Shown: positions 1 through 9,274, counted from the stretch's first letter. The stretch is 47,812 nucleotides of DNA from Bacillus sp. JCM 19041 (GCA_001310375.1 BAXC01000024.1:1-47812); one strand, 5' to 3'. Program-made: numbers and translations. Notes: a model not told the origin generated them from the sequence alone.

Positions 1-1
1 A

Positions 2-1623
2 GAGCTAGAATCTAATCTAGGTACAATTGCAAGAGTGGTTCGCTCGCATTTAAAAAAGAAAATGAAATTAAGGATGGCCATGATATTATTGGTCAGTTTG
101 GTGTAGGTTTTTATGCAGCATTTATGGTCGCAGACAAAGTAACTGTTCTTAGCCGTTCAGTAGATAGTGATCAAGCCTACTTATGGGAATCTGACGGGAC
201 TGATGGCTACACAATTGAGCCAGCAGAAAAAACGGAAGTCGGTACAGAAATTACGCTTCATCTAAAAGAGAACACAGAAGATGAATCGTATGATGAATAT
301 ATGGAAGAGTATCGTTTAACGCAAATTATTAAAAAGTACTCTGACTTTATTCGCTACCCGATTAAGATGAATGTGACGGTTAGCAAACCAAAAGAGGATA
401 ATGAAGAAGAATATACAGAGTTTGAAGAAGAACAAACGATTAATAGCATGGTGCCAATCTGGCGCAAAAACAAGAGTGAATTAACGGATGAAGATTATGA
501 GCAGTTCTATCAAGACAAGCGTTACGGTTTTGATAAGCCACTTGAGCACATTCATGTTGCGGTCGATGGAGCTGTTCGTTATAATGCGATTTTGTTTATC
601 CCTGAAAATACGCCATTTGATTATTATTCAAAGGAATATGAAAAAGGTCTTGAACTTTATGCCAATGGCGTTTTGATTATGGAAAAGAGTGCAGAACTTC
701 TACCAGACTACTTTAGTTTTGTTAAAGGAATGGTTGACTCCGAAGATTTGTCTTTGAATATCTCGCGGGAAATGCTGCAACAAGATCGTCAACTACAATT
801 AATCGCTAAAAACATTAAATCAAAGATTAAAAGTCAGTTAAAAACGATGTTGAAAAAAGACCCGGATAAATACGAAACGTTTTATAAAGCGTTTGGCCGT
901 CAGTTGAAGTTCGGAGTATATAATGACTTTGGCGCCAACAAAGACGATCTACAAGACTTGCTTATGTTCTATTCGTCTACAGAGAAGAAGCTTGTATCGC
1001 TTGCTGATTACGTTTCTCGCATGAAAGAAGGACAAACGCAGATTTATTATGCAACTGGAGAATCAACAGAGCGAATTGCGAAGTTGCCGCAAACGGAAAT
1101 GGTAGCGGATAAAGGCTATGAAATTCTTTATTTCACAGAAGATGTGGATGAGTTTGCAATAAAAATGCTTCGTGTATATGACGATAAAGAATTCGTATCT
1201 GTTTCCAGTGCAGACTTGAAAATGGAAGAGGACGAAAAAGAAGACAGCACGGAAGCAAACACTGAAAATGATGAGTTGTTTGCAAAAATGAAAGAAATTC
1301 TTTCAGGCAAGGTTAAAGACGTCCGTGTGTCAAAACGATTAAAAACACATCCAGTTTTCTTAGCAGCAGACGGAGAGATCACGCTAGAAATGGAAAAAGT
1401 TCTGCAAGCAATGCCGGACAATCAGAATGTGAAAGCTGAAAAAGTGCTTGAATTAAATAGCAATCACGAGGTTTTCCAGTCATTGAAAAAAGCGCACGAA
1501 GAAGATTCAGATAAGCTAGCACTATACACGAATTTATTGTACAGCCAAGCATTGCTAATCGAAGGGTTACCATTAGAAGATCCAGTAGAGTTTACGAAAG
1601 ATATGTGTAAAGTAATGATATAG
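2..1623 (+). CDS. htpG: Chaperone protein HtpG (Hsp90), 5'-truncated, one frameshift
   Basis: This is the bacterial Hsp90, a cytosolic ATP-dependent dimeric chaperone. The window starts inside the N-terminal ATPase domain. [19 protein letters not shown], the conserved ATP-lid region, is encoded at about 82-138, and the middle-domain motif [13 protein letters not shown] and the C-terminal dimerisation region follow to the stop. About 540 of the usual roughly 626 residues are present; the start codon lies upstream of the window. Bases 2-34 encode [10 protein letters not shown] in frame 2 and the rest is in frame 1. Restoring one A near base 33 gives the expected [15 protein letters not shown]. 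The identity is very secure. A T-tailed hairpin follows at once, so this is the end of its transcription unit. Confidence 0.96.
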
Positions 1624-1634
1624 TGATAATAATG

Positions 1635-1660
1635 ACAGGGGATAAAACCCCTGTTTTTTT
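1635..1660 (+). terminator. Rho-independent terminator of htpG
   Basis: A 7-bp perfect stem, ACAGGGG (1635-1641) with CCCCTGT (1648-1654), has a 6-nt loop and runs into seven T residues. It lies 12 bp after the htpG stop. Confidence 0.9.
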
Positions 1661-1735
1661 ATGTGGAAGAAAAAAACCGTTGGAAAAATTTTATTTGTAT
1701 AACTTTTTAGGATACCTTGCAATTTTGAAATACGA

Positions 1736-1755
1736 TGTATAACATTGTATAACAT
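1736..1755. repeat. Tandem 10-bp repeat upstream of the AbgT-type gene
   Basis: TGTATAACAT occurs twice head to tail at 1736-1745 and 1746-1755; a related TTGTATAACTT lies at about 1695-1705. It sits in the A+T-rich 1661-1844 spacer upstream of the transporter, so it may be a regulator or promoter element. No further gene is visible in this spacer. Confidence 0.4.
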
Positions 1756-1844
1756 GTGGTAATAATAATTGTTTTCCAAAATGAATTGTCAGATCTTTTA
1801 CATAATGATTGATAATGGAAATGGAACAGAAAGAAGGGTGAAAA

Positions 1845-3375
1845 ATGGCTGAAAATGTCAAGAAAAGCGGGCTTTTTCAACGCTTTCTAGATATGATTGA
1901 AAGAGTTGGTAATAAGCTACCACATCCAGTTAATCTATTTGCGTTATTAGCTGGTTTGGTTCTTATTGCGTCCGCCATCGTTGCAAGTTTTGGTGTGTCT
2001 GTGGATGATCCTACTAATCCTGGTGAAACAGTAGAAGTTCAAAACTTGTTGAGTGGAGAAGGTATTTCTTATATCTTTACGAGTATGGTGGACAATTTCA
2101 TTGGATTTGCTCCGCTTGGTGTTGTTTTAGCAACGATGCTTGGTATTGGTGTGTGTGAGCGCAGTGGTTTAATTGGTGCAGGATTGAGAGGGTTTGTTCT
2201 GTCAATTCCGAACCGTTTAATTACGGCGGGGCTTGTTTTTGCAGCTGTTATGTCCAGTGTTGCTTCTGATGCAGGTTATGTTGTCTTACCTCCTTTAGGA
2301 GCGGTTATTTACGCAGCACTAGGACGTCATCCGATTGCAGGTTTAGCAACAGCATTTGCTGGGGTTTCAGGTGGGTTCAGTGCGAACTTAATGTTATCTG
2401 CAACAGACCCAATGCTTGGCGGAATGACGATGCAAGCAGCATCTACAATTGATCCTGCTTATGCGGATCAGATGAACCATGCAATGAATTGGTGGTTCAT
2501 TATTGCTTCCACTTTCTTAGTAACTTTTGTCATTACGTTAGTGTCGGAGAAAATCGTTGAACCACGATTAGGTTCGTATAAAGGTAATTATACGGGCGAC
2601 CTTGATAAGCTTAAGCCTGTCGAGAAAAAAGGCTTACTTTATGCAATAATTTCATTTGTAATTTCAGCTGGCTTAATGAGTTTGCTTGTATTCCAGAATG
2701 GGGACCGATGCGAGGAGACGGAGAAAATCCTATTGTTGTCTCTCCATTTATGGATTCCCTTGTTGTCATTATTCTCCTGCTGTTTTTAATTCCTGGTTTG
2801 GTTTATGGAATTGTGACAAAGGCTATTAAAAATGATAAAGATGTTGCCAATCAAATGTCAGACACGATGGCCTCAATGGGGATGTTTATCGTACTGGCCT
2901 TTACTGCCGGTCAATTTGTTGCTTATTTTAATGAATCGAATCTCGGTTTAGTTATGGGGATTTACGGTGGTGAGTTACTAACCGCCTTAAATATGGACGG
3001 CATTATGGTAGTTGTTGGCTTTCTAATCATCACAGCATTTATTAATTTGTTTGTAGGTAGTGCTTCGGCTAAATGGGCATGATGGCGCCTGTGTTTGTAC
3101 CAATCATGATGCAAATCGGTTACTCACCAGAGTTAGCTCAAGCCGTTTACCGTGTTGCTGATTCTTCTACAAATATCATTACACCATTAATGACGTATTT
3201 TGCAATTGTGATTGCCTTTGCACAGAAATACGATAAGAATATGGGAATTGGTACATTAATTTCTGTTATGTTGCCATTCTCCATCTGGTTGTTAATTTCA
3301 TGGTCTGCATTTATTATTATTTGGATTTTTACTGGGCTACCGCTCGGACCAAATGCTCCTGTTTTTTATCCGTAA
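1845..3375 (+). CDS. AbgT-family transporter (p-aminobenzoyl-glutamate type), two frameshifts
   Basis: This is an integral membrane transporter of the AbgT family, whose members move p-aminobenzoyl-glutamate or export sulfonamide-like compounds using the ion gradient. The N-terminus MAENVKKSGLFQRFLDMIER with VGNKLPHPVNLFAL, and the stretch SSVASDAGYVVLPPLGAVI, are typical of the family. With the frames joined the protein is about 510 residues, the family's normal length. The frame changes near 2700 (N-W-G-P-M restored by one added base) and near 3083 (SAKWALMAPVFVP restored by one added base). Both changes fit single-base deletions. The start ATG at 1845 follows AGAAAGAAGGGTG. No abgA/B hydrolase gene is adjacent, so the substrate is unknown. 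Confidence 0.88.
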
Positions 3376-3382
3376 GAGTTAA

Positions 3383-3418
3383 AAAAGACCGTATCTGCAT
3401 AGACAGATACGGTCTTTT
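3383..3418 (+). terminator. Terminator after the AbgT-family gene
   Basis: A 15-bp perfect stem, AAAAGACCGTATCTG at 3383-3397 and its complement at 3404-3418, has a 6-nt loop and ends in TTTT. Confidence 0.9.
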
Positions 3419-3499
3419 CGTTTACTGGTCCTTATTTTTACAAAAGGGTTCATAAGATTTATCTAGAATAAGTTTAATGAGGTTACTGGGAAAGGAGAG

Positions 3500-4708
3500 A
3501 TGGAAAAGGTGAGCACAGTTCCAATGGATTTATTCTCAAAACAATTTCATCAAAGTCCCTATACGTATTATAAAGAAATCCGTTCACACCATCCATTTGC
3601 TAAAGTGAAGATTCACAATGGGATTCAGGAATCGTGGATGGCTTTTTCCTATGAAGCGGCAGAGGCGGTATTGAAAGATGAACGCTTTATTAAAGATATG
3701 CGAAAAGTATTTCCGGATGAAGTAACAGAAGAGAATTTGTCACCAATTGCACAAAGCATGTTATTTGTTGATCCTCCTGACCACAGGCGGTTGCGCAGTC
3801 TTGTGCAAAGAGGGTTTACACCAAAAACGATTGGAAGACTTAAGGGAAGAATAGAGGAAATTGCACGAGAACAAGCGTTATTGATGCAAGAAAAAGAGCG
3901 TGTTGATTTTATTGAAGCATATGCATTCCCTATCCCAATCATTGTCATTTGTGAACTTCTCGGTATCCCGTCCGAAGATCGTCTCGATTTTCAGCGCTGG
4001 TCGAATGTAATGGTAGAGTTTAGTGATGAACCCACCTTTAATGAAGAATTTCAAGCAGCGATGGTAGAGTTTCATCAGTATTTAGAGAAACTAATTGGAG
4101 CAAAACGAGAGCAGCCTAAAGATGATTTACTGTCTGATTTGATTCAAGCGGAAGAGGGTGGAGAACGTTTAACAGTAAGAGAGCTTTATGGAGTCATTAT
4201 GTTATTGATTGTTGCCGGACATGAAACAACCGTTAATTTGATTGCAAATGGTGTGCTTGCCCTGTTAACACATCCCGACCAATTAAGCAAACTAAAAGAA
4301 GATCCATCTCTTACTGCACAGGCGGTAGAAGAACTATTACGCTACAATGGTCCTGTCGAATTCAGCACGGACAGGTGGGCGAGGGAATCATTTGAGTTTA
4401 TGGGCCAACAGGTTAATAAAGGAGATCATGTGCTTGTTTCTTTAGCTTCAGCAGACAATGATTCAACTGTTTTTGAAAATCCGGAAAAACTAGATATTAC
4501 GCGTGAAAAAAGTCCTCACCTCGCTTTTGGGAAAGGGATTCACTTCTGTCTTGGGGCGCCGCTTGCAAGATTAGAAGGGGAGATTGCGATTCGAGTGTTG
4601 TTCGAAACCTATCCGAATCTATCGCTCGATGCAGAACTATCTGACCTAGAATGGCGTCAAAGTCTAATCATACGGGGATTAAAGAAATTACCTTTGAAAC
4701 TAGTATAA
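3500..4708 (+). CDS. Cytochrome P450, soluble bacterial CYP107-like
   Basis: This is a haem-thiolate monooxygenase of 402 residues, the usual size for a soluble bacterial P450. The I-helix oxygen-binding motif AGHETT is at residues 239-244. The K-helix ExxR motif (EELLR) follows. The haem-binding loop FGKGIHFCLGAP carries the axial cysteine at position 350. There is no membrane anchor. The start ATG at 3500 follows AAAGGAGAG at proper spacing. The protein resembles Bacillus CypA/CYP107-type enzymes, but the substrate cannot be read from sequence. No ferredoxin or reductase gene is adjacent, so electron donors must come from elsewhere. The gene is monocistronic between two terminators. Confidence 0.93.
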   Translation: MEKVSTVPMDLFSKQFHQSPYTYYKEIRSHHPFAKVKIHNGIQESWMAFSYEAAEAVLKDERFIKDMRKVFPDEVTEENLSPIAQSMLFVDPPDHRRLRSLVQRGFTPKTIGRLKGRIEEIAREQALLMQEKERVDFIEAYAFPIPIIVICELLGIPSEDRLDFQRWSNVMVEFSDEPTFNEEFQAAMVEFHQYLEKLIGAKREQPKDDLLSDLIQAEEGGERLTVRELYGVIMLLIVAGHETTVNLIANGVLALLTHPDQLSKLKEDPSLTAQAVEELLRYNGPVEFSTDRWARESFEFMGQQVNKGDHVLVSLASADNDSTVFENPEKLDITREKSPHLAFGKGIHFCLGAPLARLEGEIAIRVLFETYPNLSLDAELSDLEWRQSLIIRGLKKLPLKLV

Positions 4709-4721
4709 GGAGAGCACCTAT

Positions 4722-4760
4722 AAAAAAGGAGAAACAATCCTTGGATTGTTTCTCCTTTTT
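4722..4760. terminator. Shared bidirectional terminator between P450 and gbsB
   Basis: An 18-bp stem (about 4723-4740 with 4743-4760) has A-rich and T-rich ends, so it can stop transcription from the P450 gene on + and from gbsB on -. Confidence 0.85.
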
Positions 4761-4787
4761 CTTGTTAGATAGTAGACGTATCAAGTG

Positions 4788-5996
4788 TTAAATCATTGAT
4801 GGAACAAGGTTGAAGCAACGGTTGTAGATCCACTCGTAATCCGCTTGTGTTAAGTCACGAGGGTTTCCAACAGTTTGTGGGTCTTTTAATGCTTCTTTAG
4901 CCCAACGCTCTATTTGTTTTGGATCAACGCCTTGTTGTTCAAGAGTTGGTACTTCAAGTTCTTCAACAAGTTCGTACATATACTTCACAGCTGCTTTAGC
5001 TGCTTCATTTGTCGTCATGTTCGCTATATCGATACCGAATGCTTGAGCGATACGGGCAAAGCGTCCAGGCGCGCCCATCCAGTTAAATTCCATAACAGGA
5101 CCCATCATTGCTGCTACACATTGACCGTGTGCAACGGGTACCATACCACCAAGCGATTGGCTCATTGCGTGTGCAGCACCAGCCGATTCACTGCCGTAAG
5201 AAAGTCCAGCAAGCATTGCTGCTTGAGCCATACCGTAACGAGCTTCTAAATCATCGCCATCAGAGTATGCACGGCGGATGTACGTTGCTGCATATTCAAT
5301 TGCAAGCAATGCAACTGCGTCTGTTACAGGCTGCGCGTATTTCATTGTGTAACATTCAACTGCGTGTGCAATTGCATCGATGCCAGTCATTGCTGTTACA
5401 TGTGGAGGCATTGATGTGTGAAGCTCTGGATCAATGATTGTTAGGTGAGCCGCGATTAACGGACCGCCCGTGTTAAATTTGTATTCACGCTCTTCATCTG
5501 TAATAACCGCCCATTGAGTGACTTCAGAACCTGTACCTGCTGTTGTTGGGATTGTTGCAAGTGTTGGAATACGGTTTTCCAATGGCTTCTTACCATCAGC
5601 TGCTTCATAATCAAGCACTGTACCTTCATGTGTCACTTCAACACCAATAGCTTTGGCTGTATCCATTGAAGAACCACCACCAACAGCAACAAGACCGTCA
5701 CAATCATTTTCAAGATAAAATGCAGATCCGCGAGCAATTAAACGAGTAGGAGGGTTTGGTTCTACTTCATTAAATAGAACAACTTCAACTCCTGCATTTT
5801 TTAAGCTATCTTCTACAGGCTTTGTAACACCAGCTTTATAGATCCCCGGATCAGTAACAAGAAGAACTTTCTTTGAACCAAATGCTTTCATTTCTTCCCC
5901 AAGGTTTTTAATCGCACCGATTCCATGTTTGATTGCCGTTGGTACTTCAAATGTATGGTAGCCTAACATCGATTCTACTTTCATGTGCATGCTCAT
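4788..5996 (-). CDS. gbsB: Choline dehydrogenase, type III iron-containing alcohol dehydrogenase GbsB
   Basis: This enzyme oxidises choline to glycine betaine aldehyde with NAD, the first step of osmoprotectant synthesis from choline. It is 402 residues long, as in Bacillus subtilis GbsB. Family motifs are visible: GGGSSMDTAKAIG (nucleotide binding), TTAGTGSE, GIDAIAHAVE, and the histidine-rich GAAHAMSQSLGG and PVAHG stretches that hold metal ligands. The ATG at 5996 follows AAAGGGAGAG with 8-nt spacing. It is 80 bp downstream of gbsA in the same direction and ends at the shared terminator. The gbsR-gbsA-gbsB order supports the choline assignment over a general alcohol dehydrogenase. Confidence 0.93.
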   Translation of the reverse strand: MSMHMKVESMLGYHTFEVPTAIKHGIGAIKNLGEEMKAFGSKKVLLVTDPGIYKAGVTKPVEDSLKNAGVEVVLFNEVEPNPPTRLIARGSAFYLENDCDGLVAVGGGSSMDTAKAIGVEVTHEGTVLDYEAADGKKPLENRIPTLATIPTTAGTGSEVTQWAVITDEEREYKFNTGGPLIAAHLTIIDPELHTSMPPHVTAMTGIDAIAHAVECYTMKYAQPVTDAVALLAIEYAATYIRRAYSDGDDLEARYGMAQAAMLAGLSYGSESAGAAHAMSQSLGGMVPVAHGQCVAAMMGPVMEFNWMGAPGRFARIAQAFGIDIANMTTNEAAKAAVKYMYELVEELEVPTLEQQGVDPKQIERWAKEALKDPQTVGNPRDLTQADYEWIYNRCFNLVPSMI

Positions 5997-6076
5997 TGAA
6001 ATCTCTCCCTTTAAGTACGTTTGATTTATTTATCTATCTATTCACAAGAGCGTGTTTCCTCGTTTGAAACGGATTT

Positions 6077-7546
6077 TTATTTAAACCATCCAACGGGTTG
6101 CGGGTTCTTGTTACGGAAAATATGTTTCACTTCTGTGTATTCTTCAAGACCAATCTTACCAAGCTCACGACCAAAGCCAGATTGTTTGTATCCACCCCAT
6201 GGAGCTTGTGCAAAGTAAGGGTGGAAATCATTAATCCAAACGGTTCCCATCCGTAATTTTCCTGCGACCATTTCTGCTTTATTAATATCAGTTGAGAATA
6301 CAGCACCAGCAAGACCATAGATTGTGTCATTTGCTTTCGTAATAGCTTCATCTGCAGTTGTGAATGTCTCAACTGTTAAGACTGGACCAAAGACTTCTTC
6401 TTGAACGATACGCATATCGTTTTTACAGTTCGTAAAGATGGTTGGTTCTAGGAAGAAGCCATCTTTTAATTCAGCTTGCTCTGGACGTTTTCCACCAACA
6501 GCAAGAGTTGCACCTTCGTCAAGGCCAATTTGGATGTAACGTTCCACTTTCGCACGGTGTTCTGCAGAAATAAGTGGACCAGACTCAGTCGCTTCATCAA
6601 ATCCGTTGCCAAGCTTGATGCGAGAAGCGCGTTCGACAAGCTTCTCAACAAAAGCATCATGAATCGATTCTTCAACAAGTAATCTTGAACCAGCAGAACA
6701 TACTTGGCCAGCATGGAAAAAGACAGCATTTAGTGCTTGATCAACGGCTGTATCAAAATCAGCGTCAGCAAAAACGATGTTTGGATTTTTACCACCAAGT
6801 TCAAGCGCGATTTTTTTCACGTTGCCACTTGCAGCTTGCATAATTGTTTTCCCTGTTTCGATGCCGCCTGTAAAGGAGACAAGGTCAACGTCATTGCTTT
6901 CTGATAGGAGAGCACCAACTTCTACGCCTGTTCCAAGTACGAGGTTGACTACCCCTGCTGGAAAACCAGCTTCTTCAAAGAATTCAAATACTTTTGCTGT
7001 TGTAAGTGGTGTAATTTCACTTGGTTTTATGACGAGCGTGTTACCGGCAGCAAGTGCTGGAGCTAGTTTCCATGCTGCTTGTAAAAGTGGGTAGTTCCAC
7101 GGTGTGATTTGTGTACAAACACCAATTGGTTCACGAACAACTTTGCTAGTTGAGTCTGGAATTGGGCTTTCAATCATTTCGCCACCATCTTTATCAGCAA
7201 GTCCGGCAAAGTAAAAGAAGACATTAGCGATATCATCCATGTCGCCAAGACTTTCTTCAAGTGTTTTACCTGTATCCAATGTTTCTAAGCGAGCTAATTC
7301 CTCACGGTTCTCTTTTATTTTTTGACCGACTAACCGGACCATCTCTCCTCGCTCACTAGCTGGGGTGCTTGCCCAATAACCTTCATCAAACGCCTTTCTG
7401 GCTGCAGCAATTGCTTTTTCTGAATCAGCGCGAGTACCTTCCGATGCTGTCGCAATCACTTCTTGATTAAACGGGTTGATAATATCCCGAGTGTTACCGG
7501 CTGTTGCATCAGTCCATTTTCCGTCTATATACATTTGAATGTGCAT
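6077..7546 (-). CDS. gbsA: Betaine aldehyde dehydrogenase GbsA
   Basis: This enzyme oxidises betaine aldehyde to glycine betaine, the second step of choline conversion. The aldehyde dehydrogenase fold is complete at 489 residues. The general-base glutamate is in ELGGKNP (about E249) and the catalytic cysteine in GQVCSAG (about C283); TPWNYPL and SFTGG NAD-site motifs are also present. The ATG at 7546 is preferred over one six codons upstream (7564), because AAAGGTGG lies between the two at correct spacing for the inner start. It is the first gene of gbsAB. Its leader holds a promoter at 7602-7630 and an inverted repeat at 7568-7585, the probable GbsR target. Confidence 0.95.
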   Translation of the reverse strand: MHIQMYIDGKWTDATAGNTRDIINPFNQEVIATASEGTRADSEKAIAAARKAFDEGYWASTPASERGEMVRLVGQKIKENREELARLETLDTGKTLEESLGDMDDIANVFFYFAGLADKDGGEMIESPIPDSTSKVVREPIGVCTQITPWNYPLLQAAWKLAPALAAGNTLVIKPSEITPLTTAKVFEFFEEAGFPAGVVNLVLGTGVEVGALLSESNDVDLVSFTGGIETGKTIMQAASGNVKKIALELGGKNPNIVFADADFDTAVDQALNAVFFHAGQVCSAGSRLLVEESIHDAFVEKLVERASRIKLGNGFDEATESGPLISAEHRAKVERYIQIGLDEGATLAVGGKRPEQAELKDGFFLEPTIFTNCKNDMRIVQEEVFGPVLTVETFTTADEAITKANDTIYGLAGAVFSTDINKAEMVAGKLRMGTVWINDFHPYFAQAPWGGYKQSGFGRELGKIGLEEYTEVKHIFRNKNPQPVGWFK

Positions 7547-7567
7547 GGGATAGCCACCTTTCATTTT

Positions 7568-7585
7568 GTTTAAAATATATTAAAC
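7568..7585. promoter_or_regulatory. Candidate GbsR operator in the gbsA leader
   Basis: This is a perfect 18-bp palindrome, GTTTAA-N6-TTAAAC. It lies just downstream of the predicted gbsA transcription start and upstream of the ribosome-binding site. The same GTTTAA-N6-(C/T)TAAAC layout occurs at 8358-8375. The position suits a roadblock repressor. The link to GbsR is inference. Confidence 0.65.
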
Positions 7586-7601
7586 GATTAATACAAAACC
7601 A

Positions 7602-7630
7602 AATTTAACATTGATTTAAGATCTTGTCAA
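7602..7630 (-). promoter_or_regulatory. SigA-type promoter of gbsAB
   Basis: On the minus strand TTGACA (7630-7625) is followed after exactly 17 nt by TAAATT (7607-7602). The expected start is near 7595. The -35 box overlaps the T-run of the gbsR terminator. Confidence 0.75.
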
Positions 7631-7657
7631 AAAAAAAGCTGCCCTTTTAGGGAGGCT
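7629..7657 (-). terminator. Probable terminator of gbsR
   Basis: On the minus strand an imperfect hairpin (GCCTCCCT with AGGGCAGC, two internal mismatches) starts at the gbsR stop and runs into nine T residues. It separates gbsR from gbsAB. Confidence 0.6.
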
Positions 7658-8213
7658 CAATTTTCTCGTTTGTATCGTTCAATGATGTCTTGTGCCAAAT
7701 TGCCAGATTTAAATTGAGTGACAAGTAGATCAAGAAACTCATAATATTGAAGGGATGCTTTGATTTTCATTAGTGTATATTCTGCTTCTTCACGAATTTC
7801 ATCAGTAGTATCTGGGTTCTCAACAAGTGCTTCATATTGAGGGACTGCTTGTTCAATTGCCTTCATATTCACATTTCGTTCTCTTTCCCATCTGCGTGTA
7901 AAGAAAGAAGTGAAGAATTTAAAAAAGTCTCGTTCGGCTTCGTAAAGATCTTCCGTTCTCCTTTACGATAAACACGATGGATAATGTTTTCTTCCATTAG
8001 TTTGCGGACACCAATACTCATGCTACCCTTGCTCATCCCCAGCTCATCGCGAAGTTCATTAAGGTTCATGGGTTTTTCATTTAAGTAAAGCGTCGCGTAT
8101 AATTGTCCAATTGAGCGATTGACTCCGTATATATCCATTGTATCGGCAATTCCATCTTTTATAATTGAATGGATACGGTCAATTTCATCGCGTGTATGTT
8201 GTTCATTTTCCAT
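7657..8213 (-). CDS. gbsR: Choline-responsive repressor GbsR (MarR-like), one frameshift
   Basis: In B. subtilis GbsR represses gbsAB and choline uptake genes and responds to choline. The N-terminal part (7943-8213) holds a winged helix with IGQLYATLYLNEKPMNLNELRDELGMSKGSMS-type text, a strong match. The original frame then gives a nonsense tail. Restoring one G near 7940 yields FTEAERDFFKFFTSFF and continues through VNMKAIEQ to the stop at 7657, giving about 185 residues, the normal GbsR length. The two apparent short genes are therefore one gene. The start ATG at 8213 follows AGAGGTG. It is divergent from the betaine-binding lipoprotein gene at 8408. Confidence 0.88.
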
Positions 8214-8317
8214 TGAAGCACCTCTTTTTTTCTACATAGTTCAAATTGTAGCGCTAGTATAGCTGCTTGTATAACGTAAAGCAAGACAGGTAAAAATAGT
8301 TTTGGAAGCGTTTGTCA

Positions 8318-8348
8318 TTGACAGATGAAGCAGCTATGTTAGTATTAT
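8318..8348 (+). promoter_or_regulatory. Promoter of the betaine-binding lipoprotein gene
   Basis: TTGACA lies at 8318-8323 and TATTAT at 8343-8348. The 19-nt spacer is a little long. The predicted start, near 8355, is immediately before the inverted repeat at 8358-8375. Confidence 0.55.
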
Positions 8349-8357
8349 GTCTAAATT

Positions 8358-8375
8358 GTTTAATTCATTCTAAAC
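8358..8375. promoter_or_regulatory. Second candidate GbsR operator
   Basis: GTTTAA-N6-CTAAAC is embedded in a wider TTGTTTA/TAAACAA dyad. Arm sequence and 6-bp spacer match the repeat at 7568-7585, and both lie just past a predicted transcription start. Confidence 0.6.
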
Positions 8376-8407
8376 AAATTTTACAAAATTAAAAGGGGAG
8401 ATGCAAG

Positions 8408-9265
8408 GTGAAAAAGAGAATATGGCCAATTATTGCGATTGCTCCACTCGTATTAGCTGCATGCGGAGATGGAGACGCTGGTGAAGAAAGCGATTTAAAA
8501 GAAATCGAACTAACTTATGTGGCATGGGATTCAGAACTTGCATCCAATTATGTCATTAAAGAAGCATTTGAACAAGCGGGTTATGATGTGACATTAACTG
8601 TTGTTGAACAGGGCGTCATGTGGCAAAGTGTCGCAGATGGGAACGTCGATGGTCATGTTGCTGGCTGGTTACCAGAAGATATGAAAGCTGATTACGAGCG
8701 GTACCAAGATCAAGTCGTCGACTTAGGTGCAAACTTGGAAGGTGCACAAACTGGACTTGCTGTTCCAACATATATGGATATTGAAAGCATAGAAGACTTG
8801 TCAACGGATGTGGTTGGCGAAATTACAGGAATTGATGCTGGTGCTGGTGTTACAATAGCGGCTGAAGAGGCAATTGAGGAATACGGTTTAAATTTAGAAC
8901 TTACATTAAGTACGGACGCGTTTATGACGCAACAACTTGGAGAAAAATATGAAGCTGGTGAACCAATTGTTGTTACTGCATGGGAACCACATTGGAAGTT
9001 TAACTCCTATGATCTTCGTTTCCTTGAAGATCCATTAGGTGTATTTGAAGCGAACGGAGAGATTCGGACGATTGTGCGTGAAGGACTAGAAGAGGAAGAT
9101 CCAGATGCATTTCGAATTCTAGATCAATTTTATTGGACTTCTGATGATATGAATGAAGTGATGACCTATATTGCTGAAGAAGGCATGGAAGCGGAAGAAG
9201 CGGCTGAGTTGTGGGTAGAAGATAACCAAGATAAAGTGGATGAATGGCTTGAAGGAGTCGTATAA
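8408..9265 (+). CDS. OpuAC-type glycine betaine/choline-binding lipoprotein
   Basis: This is an extracytoplasmic substrate-binding lipoprotein for an ABC importer of quaternary ammonium compounds. The signal peptide MKKRIWPIIAIAPLVLAAC has its lipobox cysteine at residue 19. The mature part has the OpuAC-family pattern: ELTYVAWDSELASNYVIKE, a VMWQSVADGNVD stretch, and WEPHWKF, a typical ligand-cage segment with aromatic residues. It is 285 residues, full length. A strong GGGGAG site precedes GTG at 8408. No ATPase or permease gene is beside it; it is monocistronic between its promoter and a terminator, so it must feed a transporter encoded elsewhere. Divergent placement from gbsR and the shared palindrome suggest choline-dependent control. 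Confidence 0.88.
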   Translation: MKKRIWPIIAIAPLVLAACGDGDAGEESDLKEIELTYVAWDSELASNYVIKEAFEQAGYDVTLTVVEQGVMWQSVADGNVDGHVAGWLPEDMKADYERYQDQVVDLGANLEGAQTGLAVPTYMDIESIEDLSTDVVGEITGIDAGAGVTIAAEEAIEEYGLNLELTLSTDAFMTQQLGEKYEAGEPIVVTAWEPHWKFNSYDLRFLEDPLGVFEANGEIRTIVREGLEEEDPDAFRILDQFYWTSDDMNEVMTYIAEEGMEAEEAAELWVEDNQDKVDEWLEGVV

Positions 9266-9274
9266 AAACATACA

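Noticed and set aside
1128..1421. 97-codon minus-strand ORF inside htpG
   Set aside because: It is antisense to an unmistakable HtpG coding region, has no ribosome site, and its serine/phenylalanine-rich composition is typical of a shadow frame.
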